The translations under genes were made by a program, and so were the position numbers. A stretch of DNA of 64,000 nt from Leptospira noumeaensis. GTDB taxonomy: Bacteria; Spirochaetota; Leptospiria; Leptospirales; Leptospiraceae. Positions 51,306-59,704 of the stretch are shown here, piece by piece (position 1 is the first letter of the stretch; every line of letters starts with the position of its first letter). The stretch lies in NCBI RefSeq assembly GCF_004770765.1, contig NZ_RQFK01000011.1:186001-250000 (forward strand). The letters are read 5' to 3'. The notes below the pieces were generated by a model. The model was not told the DNA's origin, did not search any database, and was given only the letters and a program-made list of their open reading frames with translations.

Positions 51306-52649
51306 ATGGCAAAAATTCAAGAAATGACGCAACTTTCCCCTACGATGGAAGAAGGAACCATTGTGAAATGGTTAAAAAAGGAAGGAGATTCGGTCTCTCC
51401 TGGTGACATCATCGCCGAAGTGGAAACTGACAAAGCAGTGATGGAAATGGAAGCCTTTGAATCGGGTGTTCTCTTAAAAATCCTTCATACCGAAGGTGCC
51501 AAATTAAAAGTCGGACAGGCTTTGGCTGTGATTGGAAAACCAGGAGAAGACGTATCTTCACTAATCGCTGATCTTCCGAAACCTACACCAAACCAAACAA
51601 AGATGGAGGGAACACCCCAAACGGAATCTGATCCCCAAACTGCAAAACCGGCGACACAAGAACCGGTTGCCACTACGATCCCAAAGAAAGATACGAATGC
51701 TATCCCTTCTCCGCAAACAAAACCAACCTCGATAAACTCGGTTACCGAGGTAAATTCTGCAAACCGAGGAGGATTAAGAGTTCTTGCCTCTCCCCTTGCC
51801 AAATCCATAGCCATTGAACAAGGGATAGATTTACATACGGTGATTGGAACAGGACCTGAGGGAAGGATTACTAAAAAAGATGTTCTGGATACTTTAAACC
51901 AAGGAAGTGGAAACTCCCGGTCGACTGGTGTTGCGGCAACTCGTTCCGACGAGGTCGTGACTTTGAATGGAATGCGCAAAACCATTGCCAAACGCCTGAC
52001 CGAATCCAAACAAAATCTTCCTCACTTCTATTTGAATGTGGATGTAAGTGCCAAAGCAATGGAATCCTTTCGCACAGAACTTTTGGAATTTCAAAAACAT
52101 TTAGATCCAGAACTCCAAGTGAAGGTCAGCCTGAACGACATTGTCGTCAAAGCGACAGCTGCTGCCCTGAGATTCCATCCCAAAGTCAATGCGAGTTTTC
52201 AAGGAGATTCCATTTTACAATTTGGACGGGTGGATGTGGGGATTGCTGTTTCTCTAGACGGCGGACTTTTAACACCCGTTATCCGAAATGCGGATAAAAA
52301 ATCCATATTAGAAATTTCGAAAGAAGTGAAGGAACTTGCCAAAAGAGCCCGCGAGAGAAAATTAAAACCCGAAGAATTCTCTGGCGGAACTTTTACCATT
52401 TCCAATTTAGGAATGTATGGAATCAGTCGGTTCACAGCCATCATCAATGAACCGGAAAGTGGAATCCTGGCAGTTGGTTCTGTGGAAGACAAACCAGTTG
52501 TGGAAAACGGGGCCGTGGTAGCTGGCCGAGTTTTGTCTCTCACCCTTTCTTGCGACCACCGAGTGATCGATGGTGCTGTCGGGGCCGAATTCTTAAGAAC
52601 CCTAAAGAGTTTACTCGAACAACCGAGCCTTATGGCAGGGGTGGTCTAA
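51306..52649 (+). CDS. pdhC: Dihydrolipoamide acetyltransferase (E2 of pyruvate dehydrogenase)
   Basis: The 447-residue E2 has one N-terminal lipoyl domain with the Lys in EVETDKAVMEMEAFE (near residue 43), a Pro/Thr/Gln-rich linker, an E1/E3-binding domain (VLASPLAKSIAIEQGIDL ... GRITKKDVL, near 160-195), and the C-terminal catalytic domain ending with the motif SCDHRVIDGAVGAEFL. I placed the start at ATG 51306, with AGGAG upstream; an open frame extends to 51105 inside pdhB. No E3 (dihydrolipoamide dehydrogenase) gene follows, so E3 is encoded elsewhere. Confidence 0.95.
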   Translation: MAKIQEMTQLSPTMEEGTIVKWLKKEGDSVSPGDIIAEVETDKAVMEMEAFESGVLLKILHTEGAKLKVGQALAVIGKPGEDVSSLIADLPKPTPNQTKMEGTPQTESDPQTAKPATQEPVATTIPKKDTNAIPSPQTKPTSINSVTEVNSANRGGLRVLASPLAKSIAIEQGIDLHTVIGTGPEGRITKKDVLDTLNQGSGNSRSTGVAATRSDEVVTLNGMRKTIAKRLTESKQNLPHFYLNVDVSAKAMESFRTELLEFQKHLDPELQVKVSLNDIVVKATAAALRFHPKVNASFQGDSILQFGRVDVGIAVSLDGGLLTPVIRNADKKSILEISKEVKELAKRARERKLKPEEFSGGTFTISNLGMYGISRFTAIINEPESGILAVGSVEDKPVVENGAVVAGRVLSLTLSCDHRVIDGAVGAEFLRTLKSLLEQPSLMAGVV

Positions 52650-52671
52650 CTCTTAAGATGATGTGAATGGA

Positions 52672-52881
52672 TTAAGCTGCGAAAAAATCAGCGCTTTGGA
52701 TGTCGGCGATGGGGATACGAACCACACCACTTGCTAAGTTCCCGATCACGACATCGTCCATCATTTGGCGATTTTTATCGAGTTCAATGCTTTTGCCGTC
52801 TTTGAGGTGAAGAACGATATCAATTCCTCGGTAGTGGATGTATCTTTCGAGTGTGTTTTTGAATTTGTGTGCTTTGTCCAT
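52672..52881 (-). CDS. Small conserved-looking hypothetical protein
   Basis: The 69-residue protein has a beta-rich core: YRGIDIVLHLKDGKSIELD, then DDVVIGNLASGVVRIPIADI, with no signal peptide or membrane segment. The spacing of strands vaguely recalls small LSm-like barrels, but I cannot support that. It ends 23 bp after pdhC on the other strand and is divergent from fliG. CDS status is supported by its position and normal codon use. The function is unknown. Confidence 0.55.
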   Translation of the reverse strand: MDKAHKFKNTLERYIHYRGIDIVLHLKDGKSIELDKNRQMMDDVVIGNLASGVVRIPIADIQSADFFAA

Positions 52882-53010
52882 CTGGTTTCCTGTTCCTTAT
52901 CTTTGTAACTTACAAAGGGTATCGTACGAATTTATGAGACCTTTAGAAAATTTTGTCTCATTAGGTAAGTTTTTTTTGACAGTATCAGGAAACCGGGAGA
53001 ATTATGTCAC

Positions 53011-54030
53011 ATGAAGCCTGAGAACAGTACATCCGCCACTCCTGGCGTACGGAAAGCCGCCCTCCTCCTTTTATCCCTTGGCAAAGAAAGAGCTGCCGAT
53101 GTTCTAAAACACCTAGACGACTCCATGCTCGAAGCTGTGATTTTGGAAATGTCTAAAATCCGCTCCATCTCTAAAGAAGAAAGAGAAGTCATTTTAAAAG
53201 AATTTCATAATACCATCGAAGACTTAAACGAAACTACATCCGGTGGGCTCTCCACAGCCAAGTCCCTTTTGGAACATACAGTAGGCGCAGAAAAAGCCAA
53301 TGTGATCCTAAAAAAAATCCATAAAGAAGAAACTAAAAACGATTTTGAATTTTTAAACCAAGTAGAACCAGGGGTTTTACAGGGAATGCTTGGAACCGAA
53401 TCCCCACAAATCATTGCCGTCACCTTATCGCATTTGGATCCCAAAAAGGCTGCCGATGTTTTGAAACTTTTTCCGAAACCAGAACAGGCAAAAATTGCCG
53501 TAAGACTCGCCACCACATCCAAAACCCATCCCGATGTGATCCAAAACATTGCTCGCATTCTCAAAAAACGATACGAAGAAAGAGACAAACAAGAATACTC
53601 CGAAGCTGGTGGGGCTCACGTCCTTGCGAACATTTTGAACTTTATGGAAAAAGGGGCCGAAGAAACGATTCTTTCCGAACTCGAAGAATCTTCTCCCGAT
53701 GTTGCCGACCAAGTTCGTGAAAAACTCTATACATTCGAAGACATTCTTTCTCTTGATAACAAAGAAATGCGAATCCTGATCAATCGTTTGGCAGATGACA
53801 CTTCCATCTCCCTTGCCATCCGTGGTGCAGGAGATGAAATCAGGAAAAAATTTCTAAACAATATGAGCCAAAATAGATCAGAAGATATTTTAGATGCTCT
53901 GGATATGAAACCGCGAGTCACCTTACGAGAGATAAACGAAGCAAGAAGTAAGATTGTGCAAGTGGCTAGAGTATTAGAAGAAGAAAATCAGATTCTGTTT
54001 AAGAAAGAAAAAGAAGAGTATATCGAGTAA
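53011..54030 (+). CDS. fliG: Flagellar motor switch protein FliG
   Basis: FliG is the torque-generating C-ring protein. The 339-residue protein has the N domain with RKAALLLLSLGKERAADVLKHL, the middle domain with EPGVLQGMLGTESPQIIAVTLSHL (EHPQ-like region GTESPQ), and the C-terminal charged domain with FTEDILSLDNKEMRILINRL-type sequence and RSEDILDALDMKPRVTLREI. I kept the ATG at 53011 (GGGAG upstream). It is alone, and tRNA-Asp follows on the minus strand. Confidence 0.95.
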   Translation: MKPENSTSATPGVRKAALLLLSLGKERAADVLKHLDDSMLEAVILEMSKIRSISKEEREVILKEFHNTIEDLNETTSGGLSTAKSLLEHTVGAEKANVILKKIHKEETKNDFEFLNQVEPGVLQGMLGTESPQIIAVTLSHLDPKKAADVLKLFPKPEQAKIAVRLATTSKTHPDVIQNIARILKKRYEERDKQEYSEAGGAHVLANILNFMEKGAEETILSELEESSPDVADQVREKLYTFEDILSLDNKEMRILINRLADDTSISLAIRGAGDEIRKKFLNNMSQNRSEDILDALDMKPRVTLREINEARSKIVQVARVLEEENQILFKKEKEEYIE

Positions 54031-54044
54031 AGGGGAAAAACCGA

Positions 54045-54121
<77 letters not shown>

Positions 54122-54224
54122 ATCGGAATAAAGACCAAACTATAGAATCGACTCCGAGAGTCAACACTGTTTTCATTTGTTTTCTTGCCTTTCGTTAGAA
54201 TTTTTAGAATCTGGTATTGGTTCT

Positions 54225-54899
54225 ATGCAAATCGAAGAAAAAAAAGCCAAAGACCTTTTCCAGGATCGAATCTTTACCCTTTCCAATTTCCTTTCTGTGT
54301 CCCGAGTGTTGTTATTACCATTTTTCTTCCAAAGCACTTATACTTACGCACATGATCCGGCGAACGTAAAAGAATTATTTGCTTCCATATTCTATGCACT
54401 TGCAGCAGTTTTCAGTGATTATCTAGACGGACTCTTTGCTCGCCTCCTCCATCAAGAAACCACTCTCGGAAGATACTTAGATCCTGTTTGCGACAAACTA
54501 GTCACACTCGGTGGGCTCTTTGTGGTCACCATCCATTTTGATTTTCCGAGTTGGATCCTCATTGTTTATTTTATTAGAGAGATCCTCGGTGTTTGGCTAG
54601 GTGGGTATCTGTATTTAAAAAGAGGATTACAAGGAAGACCCAACTGGTGGGGAAAATTTGGTGTGGGGATTGTGGCCGTATCAGTGATTTGGTATATGTC
54701 TTTGCCTTACTTTTTACAGTTTGGTGCGCCTTATTCTTTTTTACTCCATCCTGTGATCTCAGCTTATGTTTTACTTTTTGTACTCACTGCGGGTGTTGTC
54801 GCTTATGTAGTTCGGTATTGGAATATAGTTTTTCATCCGGAAGCCATTGAGTTAGATCCAGAAAATAAAAAACAAGCAAAGAAATACCAAAAGATTTAA
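54225..54899 (+). CDS. pgsA: CDP-alcohol phosphatidyltransferase (PgsA-like)
   Basis: The 224-residue membrane protein belongs to the family that joins CDP-diacylglycerol to an alcohol, such as glycerol 3-phosphate for phosphatidylglycerol synthesis. The signature DGxxAR...GxxxDxxxD is present as SDYLDGLFARLLHQETTLG followed by RYLDPVCDK (near residues 65-95). Four or so further membrane helices follow. I chose ATG 54225; the frame is open to 54177. The substrate could also be another alcohol, so the symbol is provisional. Confidence 0.8.
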   Translation: MQIEEKKAKDLFQDRIFTLSNFLSVSRVLLLPFFFQSTYTYAHDPANVKELFASIFYALAAVFSDYLDGLFARLLHQETTLGRYLDPVCDKLVTLGGLFVVTIHFDFPSWILIVYFIREILGVWLGGYLYLKRGLQGRPNWWGKFGVGIVAVSVIWYMSLPYFLQFGAPYSFLLHPVISAYVLLFVLTAGVVAYVVRYWNIVFHPEAIELDPENKKQAKKYQKI

Positions 54900-55001
54900 T
54901 TTGATTTCTACGAATGTTTTTATTTGTCTAAACGATTTTAGTCTCAAACAAAATACCAAAAGTAGAAATCAAACTTTTAAATTTTACTTTTTAGAATCCA
55001 T

Positions 55002-55856
55002 CTACTTCAAAGTGCCAGTTTGTTTTCTGCGAAGTAAATACCATTCATATAAATTTTGTCCCGTTTCCAGCCAAACAAATTCCGCATAATGGTAGTAAGC
55101 ACCATCAGCTGCATTCATTGTCAGTGCCGAATAATTTTTGGGATTTTCATAGACACCTTTAGCAATGTCCGCAGACATTTCTGTGACGGCACCTGTAGCA
55201 ATGTGTTTGTATGTGGTAAGTATTTTTCCATCAGTGGTCTTGGCTTTGGCATCCGTAATTTCGAGTTTTTTCATACCCTTGGATTGTAAGTAAGATAGAA
55301 ATTCTGGTTTTCCTTGGGATTTTCTAGCTTCGGCCATTTCCCAAATGCTATTTTTACCAGACTTGTTATATACATTTGGGTTAGCTCCGGCTTCTACCAA
55401 AACCTTTACTAGCTCAAAATCTGCGTTACGTACTGCATTCCATAAAGCAGTGTCGTAATCGGGGCCAAACGTATATTCACGATATCCAGCAATGTTTGGA
55501 TTGGCACCTTTTGCCAAAAGTAACTTTGCAATTTTTGCGTTGGCCACTCGGTCAAGAGCTGTTCTTGCACCCCATCGGAATTTCATTTTGAATGGCCCGA
55601 TTCGATCGGTATAATCACATTCTTTAGAACGATTTTCTACCTTCGCACCTTTATCTAATAATAGTTTCACGAGACTTTCATCACCTTCCATGGCTGCAAT
55701 GGTGAGTGCGTGGAAACAATCAGAAGTTTGGTTTACATCAGCACCTTCTTCGATCATTTGTTTGGCTTTGTCGAATTTACGATCTTCAATTGTGTAGGGC
55801 AAACTCGCACAAGAGACAGAGATCCATAAAAGGGAGAATGGAATGAGTTTTTTCAT
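55002..55856 (-). CDS. Ankyrin-repeat lipoprotein
   Basis: The 284-residue protein has a signal peptide ending in a lipobox-like WISVSC (Cys16). Residues 25-185 form about four or five ankyrin repeats, for example AKQMIEEGADVNQ, LVKLLLDKGAKVEN, IAKLLLAKGANPN and LVKVLVEAGANPNVY. A beta-rich tail (TTDGKILTTYKHIATGAVTE) ends the protein. It is probably periplasmic or surface-facing and binds protein partners, which cannot be named. Confidence 0.75.
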   Translation of the reverse strand: MKKLIPFSLLWISVSCASLPYTIEDRKFDKAKQMIEEGADVNQTSDCFHALTIAAMEGDESLVKLLLDKGAKVENRSKECDYTDRIGPFKMKFRWGARTALDRVANAKIAKLLLAKGANPNIAGYREYTFGPDYDTALWNAVRNADFELVKVLVEAGANPNVYNKSGKNSIWEMAEARKSQGKPEFLSYLQSKGMKKLEITDAKAKTTDGKILTTYKHIATGAVTEMSADIAKGVYENPKNYSALTMNAADGAYYHYAEFVWLETGQNLYEWYLLRRKQTGTLK

Positions 55857-55966
55857 CCCAATATCTTAGAGGATTTCGTTGAAAAGCAAGCCAAAAACAG
55901 CCATTAGGTAGTAAGAATTGTAATATCCTTTTCGGAAGAGTTTAATTCCAAACGACTGTTTATTTT

Positions 55967-56614
55967 TTAACTGCCCTTCTTCTTTTGTTTGGATTTTTGT
56001 TTTGCTAATTTTTCAAATTCTCTTAACCTTAACTTTAGAATCTCTAATGTTTCTTTCATAACTGCTTTACCATGATCCACTTCAATTTCACGGACAAACC
56101 GAATGACCATACCAATGGTGTGACTGAAATACAAGGCAAAAGGTCTGACTTCTGATTCTTTTAAGATAGGTAGACAACGCAAAGTTGTTTTTACGATTAA
56201 TTCGGCATTTCTATATGTATCACGATTGTCTTCAGTTACTAATTCGGGAATGGCCCTGGCACCGGCCCAAAGATTGGCGAGGGCCGGATCTTTTTGAAAT
56301 ATTGTTATAAATTGTTTGAAAGCAATTTCAGCGGCAACTTCCAATTCAACTATGGTTCGCACTGGCTCTAAGATTCTTTTTGTTTCTTCATACAATGAAT
56401 CGTAATATTGATTCATAATGGTTAACAATAATACACTTTTTCCTGGGAAGTATTGGTATAAGGAACCAATTTGAATCCCTGCTGTTTGCGCAATTTCTCG
56501 CATACTCACAGCATCAATTCCCTTTTCACCAATTAATTCCCTGGCAGTTTTTAGAATGAGTTCGACTCGGTCACGACTTCTCGTTTGGACAGGGATTTTG
56601 AACTCAAGACTCAT
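55967..56614 (-). CDS. TetR-family transcriptional regulator
   Basis: The 215-residue repressor has a TetR helix-turn-helix near residues 20-60: GIDAVSMREIAQTAGIQIGS, then LYQYFPGKSVLLLTI. The C-terminal ligand domain is helical, and a Lys-rich tail follows. It is divergent from the monooxygenase/SDR pair with a 38-bp near-perfect palindrome between them (56696-56733), so it probably controls that pair and perhaps itself. The ligand is unknown. Confidence 0.88.
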   Translation of the reverse strand: MSLEFKIPVQTRSRDRVELILKTARELIGEKGIDAVSMREIAQTAGIQIGSLYQYFPGKSVLLLTIMNQYYDSLYEETKRILEPVRTIVELEVAAEIAFKQFITIFQKDPALANLWAGARAIPELVTEDNRDTYRNAELIVKTTLRCLPILKESEVRPFALYFSHTIGMVIRFVREIEVDHGKAVMKETLEILKLRLREFEKLAKQKSKQKKKGS

Positions 56615-56673
56615 AAGAAAAGGAGAATTTCCTGATGATAATTTGCACTTCTTTTTTTACCAAAAGACAGAAT

Positions 56674-56701
56674 TTGATCTTGACCGATTCTAATTTATGA
56701 T
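56674..56701 (+). promoter_or_regulatory. Candidate promoter of the FMO/SDR operon
   Basis: TTGATC (56674-56679), a 16-bp spacer and TATGAT (56696-56701) make a sigma-70-like promoter. Its -10 overlaps the left end of the palindromic operator at 56696-56733. Confidence 0.5.
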
Positions 56702-56733
56702 CAATGATCGCATTAATGTGATCATTGATCATA
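56696..56733. promoter_or_regulatory. Large palindromic operator, probable TetR binding site
   Basis: TATGATCAATGATC (56696-56709) is mirrored perfectly by GATCATTGATCATA (56720-56733). The centre CATTAATG (56711-56718) is itself palindromic, so 38 bp are symmetric apart from one mismatched pair (56710/56719). It overlaps the putative -10 and lies 18 bp upstream of the monooxygenase start, between it and the divergent tetR. Confidence 0.8.
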
Positions 56734-56750
56734 TTAATGCAAGAGGGATT

Positions 56751-58181
56751 ATGGATCTCGTAAAAAACAACCAATCTGATTCTACTGGAATCATCGACAA
56801 ATCAGAAACAATTTGTATTGTCGGTGCCGGACCTGCTGGCTTAACAATGGCGAGGTCCCTACTAGCAAAAGGGATTCCCTTTCAAGTTTTTGAAAAACAC
56901 AACGATGTGGGAGGAATTTGGGATATCAGTAATCCAGGTTCTCCCATGTATGAAAGTGCTCACTTTATTTCTTCAAAGTATTTATCTAGTTATTTTGATT
57001 TTCCGATGCCTGAAGATTATCCAGACTATCCTTCCAATCGACAAATTTTAAAATACCACAGAGATTTTGCGAAAACCTACAATCTCTATCCATGGATTCA
57101 ATTTAACACATCAATCATAGAAATCAAAGAAAAAGACGGATGTTGGATTGTTGAAACAAGTTCCAAAGAAAAGTATTTGTTTGGAGGAATTATTTGTGCC
57201 AGTGGAATCACATGGTCACCGAACCAACCAAAACTGGAAGGTGAAAATAGTTTTACCGGAAAAATATTACATAGCGTAAATTATAAATCTCCAAGTCTTT
57301 TTCATGGGAAACGCGTTCTCATCGTAGGTGCAGGTAACTCCGGATGTGATATAGCCTGTGACGCAGGAGCCAATGCGGAACAAGGATTCATTAGTGTTAG
57401 ACGAGGTTACCATTTTATTCCAAAACATATACTGGGCCAACCGGCAGATGTTTTTGGAGATGGTGCTCATTGGATCCCCAATTGGATTTCTCAATTGGTA
57501 TTTGGTAAGTTATTAAAATTTCTTGTCGGTGACTTAACAAAACTTGGATTACCTGCACCAGATCATAAAATCTTTGAAACTCATCCGATCATCAACGACC
57601 AGTTAATCCATAATTTAAGACACGGCGATGTCATTGCAAAACCTGATATCGAAAAACTTGAGGGTGATTCAGTCGTTTTTAAAGACGGATCTAAGGAAAA
57701 AATAGACCTCATCATTCTTGCAACAGGATACAACTGGTCCATTCCTTATATGGAAAGGAAATACTTTGAATGGAAAAATGGAAGGCCTGATCTTTACTTA
57801 ACTTTGTTCAATCGGAATTTCGAAAATTTGTATGCCCTGGGTTATATGGAAACCGACGGTGGTGCTTACAAGATGTTTGATGAAATGGCAAATTTAATTG
57901 CATCCTATATCGAAGCAAAACGGAAAAAAAACTCATCCTATCTACGTTTTGCCAATCTCATCAAAACTGATAGGCCTTTATTAAATGGTAAAATCCAATA
58001 CTTAAATACAGGGCGCCATTCCGTTTATGTCAATCAAGTAGCTTATAAGAACTATAGATCCAAAATCCAAAAGAAAATGGGTTGGTTCGATTTAAAACCA
58101 GGACAATTCAACTCTCTAAAATCATCAATTGGTCCTTCTATATCCCACGATCAAACTACTTCTTCTGGAATTTCCCAATGA
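56751..58181 (+). CDS. Flavin-containing monooxygenase (FMO family)
   Basis: The 476-residue flavoprotein oxygenates a nucleophilic or carbonyl substrate using NADPH and O2. It has the FAD-binding motif IVGAGPAGLTMARSL near residue 24, the FMO signature FTGKILHSVNY (FxGxxxHxxxY) near 170, the NADPH-binding motif IVGAGNSGCDIAC near 193, and LATGYNWSIP near 320. I chose ATG 56751 with AGAGGG upstream, because the open frame to 56697 would run through the operator. Its stop overlaps the SDR gene start by 4 bp (ATGA), so both form one unit controlled by the neighbouring TetR. The substrate is unknown. Confidence 0.88.
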   Translation: MDLVKNNQSDSTGIIDKSETICIVGAGPAGLTMARSLLAKGIPFQVFEKHNDVGGIWDISNPGSPMYESAHFISSKYLSSYFDFPMPEDYPDYPSNRQILKYHRDFAKTYNLYPWIQFNTSIIEIKEKDGCWIVETSSKEKYLFGGIICASGITWSPNQPKLEGENSFTGKILHSVNYKSPSLFHGKRVLIVGAGNSGCDIACDAGANAEQGFISVRRGYHFIPKHILGQPADVFGDGAHWIPNWISQLVFGKLLKFLVGDLTKLGLPAPDHKIFETHPIINDQLIHNLRHGDVIAKPDIEKLEGDSVVFKDGSKEKIDLIILATGYNWSIPYMERKYFEWKNGRPDLYLTLFNRNFENLYALGYMETDGGAYKMFDEMANLIASYIEAKRKKNSSYLRFANLIKTDRPLLNGKIQYLNTGRHSVYVNQVAYKNYRSKIQKKMGWFDLKPGQFNSLKSSIGPSISHDQTTSSGISQ

Positions 58182-59029
58182 CAAAAAACAAATCCCATCC
58201 AAAGAAAAAAATTGCATTGATTACCGGCGGAGGTGGTGCCATTGCAGAAGCAATTGCCCTCCGACTCGAAAAGGAAGGATACCAACTACTTCTTTCCGAC
58301 ATCAGTTTAGAAAAAATGTCTCAGGTAAAAGAAAAACTAAACGGAAATCCGGTTTGTTTTGTTTGCGACCAGACGAACCCAGAGGAAATCCAAAATCTAA
58401 TTCACTCCATTCAGAAAGATTATCCAGAAATCAGTGTTTTGATTAACAACGCAGGATATACCAAAGAAGGTCCTTTTACGAGCCAATCCATAAACGACAT
58501 CCAAAGACAAATTTGGATCAATTTACTCAGCCCCATTCATATTACACATGGAATCCTCCCACTGATGTTGAAACGAAATGAAGGTGCCATCGTATCCATT
58601 GTTTCAATTGGAGGAATCATTGCCTTAGCCGATTCTTCACTTTACTCTGCTGGTAAATTTGGACTGAGAGGATTTTTAACCGCGCTTTATGAAGAGCTAA
58701 AAGATACGAAAATTAAGGTGTCAGGGATTTATCCGGCAGCAGTTGATACTCCCATGTTATTACATGAAGCGTTAAATGGTGGTACTGCACTCAATTGGGT
58801 GAACCAAGTCCAAACACCAGACGATGTGGCACATGCTGTCATGAAAGGAATCAAAAAAGGGAATTTGGAAATCTATGTTCCTTACTCGGATGGGCTTATC
58901 TCTAGGTTGGTAGCTGTTTTTCCTTGGCTTATGGGGAAACTGTCACCTGCCCTCTTATGGATTGGCAAACGAAACCAAGAAAAATGGTTAAAAGAAAAAG
59001 GTATGCTCCATACAAAAACAATGCACTAG
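58178..59029 (+). CDS. Short-chain dehydrogenase/reductase
   Basis: The 283-residue SDR has the cofactor motif ITGGGGAIAEAIA near residue 15 (a TGxxxGxG variant), LINNAGYTKEGP near 89, the catalytic Ser around VSIGG and the YxxxK motif in SLYSAGKFGLRG near 158. A hydrophobic C-terminal segment (VAVFPWLMGKLSPALLW) suggests membrane association, as in some lipid-metabolising SDRs. It overlaps the monooxygenase by 4 bp. The pair may act in sequence, for example alcohol and ketone steps; this is inferred only from linkage. Confidence 0.88.
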   Translation: MTKNKSHPKKKIALITGGGGAIAEAIALRLEKEGYQLLLSDISLEKMSQVKEKLNGNPVCFVCDQTNPEEIQNLIHSIQKDYPEISVLINNAGYTKEGPFTSQSINDIQRQIWINLLSPIHITHGILPLMLKRNEGAIVSIVSIGGIIALADSSLYSAGKFGLRGFLTALYEELKDTKIKVSGIYPAAVDTPMLLHEALNGGTALNWVNQVQTPDDVAHAVMKGIKKGNLEIYVPYSDGLISRLVAVFPWLMGKLSPALLWIGKRNQEKWLKEKGMLHTKTMH

Positions 59030-59112
59030 GTTGGGTGAAAGGTTTGTCATTGCCACATACTAACAACTTTAAATGGATAGAATGAGGAACTGAGGATGGA
59101 ATTCCAGTAGAG

Positions 59113-59172
59113 TGGGATAATAGAATCAATTCAAATTTCGGAATGGAAATCTCGAACCAACCTATTATCCCA
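59113..59172. repeat. 11-bp perfect inverted repeat downstream of the SDR gene
   Basis: TGGGATAATAG (59113-59123) and CTATTATCCCA (59162-59172) are perfect inverted copies separated by 38 bp, with a smaller ATTC...GAAT stem inside. It lies between the convergent SDR and histone-like genes. No T tract follows on either side. Confidence 0.6.
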
Positions 59173-59179
59173 AAAGGAT

Positions 59180-59479
59180 TTAACGTCTTTTTTTCTTTCT
59201 TGCGACTTTCTTCTTCGCTGCTTTTTTCTTAGCAGTTTTCTTTTTCGCAGGTCTCTTTTTAGTGAGAACTTTTTTGGCTTTTTTCTTAGCCACTTTCTTC
59301 TTTTTAGCAGCTTTCTTCTTCTTTGCTGCCTTTTTCTTTTTAGGAGCCGCTTTTTTCTTCGCTGCTTTCTTTTTTGCGGCTTTTTTCTTCTTAGGAGCTG
59401 CTTTTTTAACCACTACTGCTACTTCCGGAGCAGGTTCTTCTTGAATCTGTGGTATTTCTATTGTTTCGTTTTCTTCCAT
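59180..59479 (-). CDS. Histone H1-like Lys/Ala-rich DNA-binding protein
   Basis: The 99-residue protein has a short acidic N terminus (MEENETIEIPQIQEEPAPEV) and then about 75 residues made almost entirely of Lys, Ala and a few Pro/Val/Arg in AAKKK-type repeats. This composition is like eukaryotic H1 tails and bacterial Hc1/Hc2/AlgP-type proteins. It would bind DNA or RNA non-specifically. No folded domain is present. The gene is alone between the FMO/SDR unit and the PP2C gene. The role in nucleoid structure is inferred from composition. Confidence 0.75.
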   Translation of the reverse strand: MEENETIEIPQIQEEPAPEVAVVVKKAAPKKKKAAKKKAAKKKAAPKKKKAAKKKKAAKKKKVAKKKAKKVLTKKRPAKKKTAKKKAAKKKVARKKKRR

Positions 59480-59704
59480 ACATGTAACCTTATGAAGATA
59501 GTATCAAATCTTCCTTCTTGGTACGATAACAAAGCGTGGATTATTAAAAGTAAATTCATTTTTATGATAAGCAATAAAACAAAACTAATTTATTTAAAAA
59601 TGATTCTATTTTTGTGAGTTTGATAGCGAAAGTTCACTAACATTTCCCATTAAGTAAATAGGGAAAATTCACCTAACCCAAAAGATACGAATTCAAACAT
59701 CTCC

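Noticed and set aside
52672..52881. The 69-residue protein as an Hfq or LSm homologue.
   Set aside because: The strand pattern is vaguely similar, but the Sm1/Sm2 signature residues are not present.
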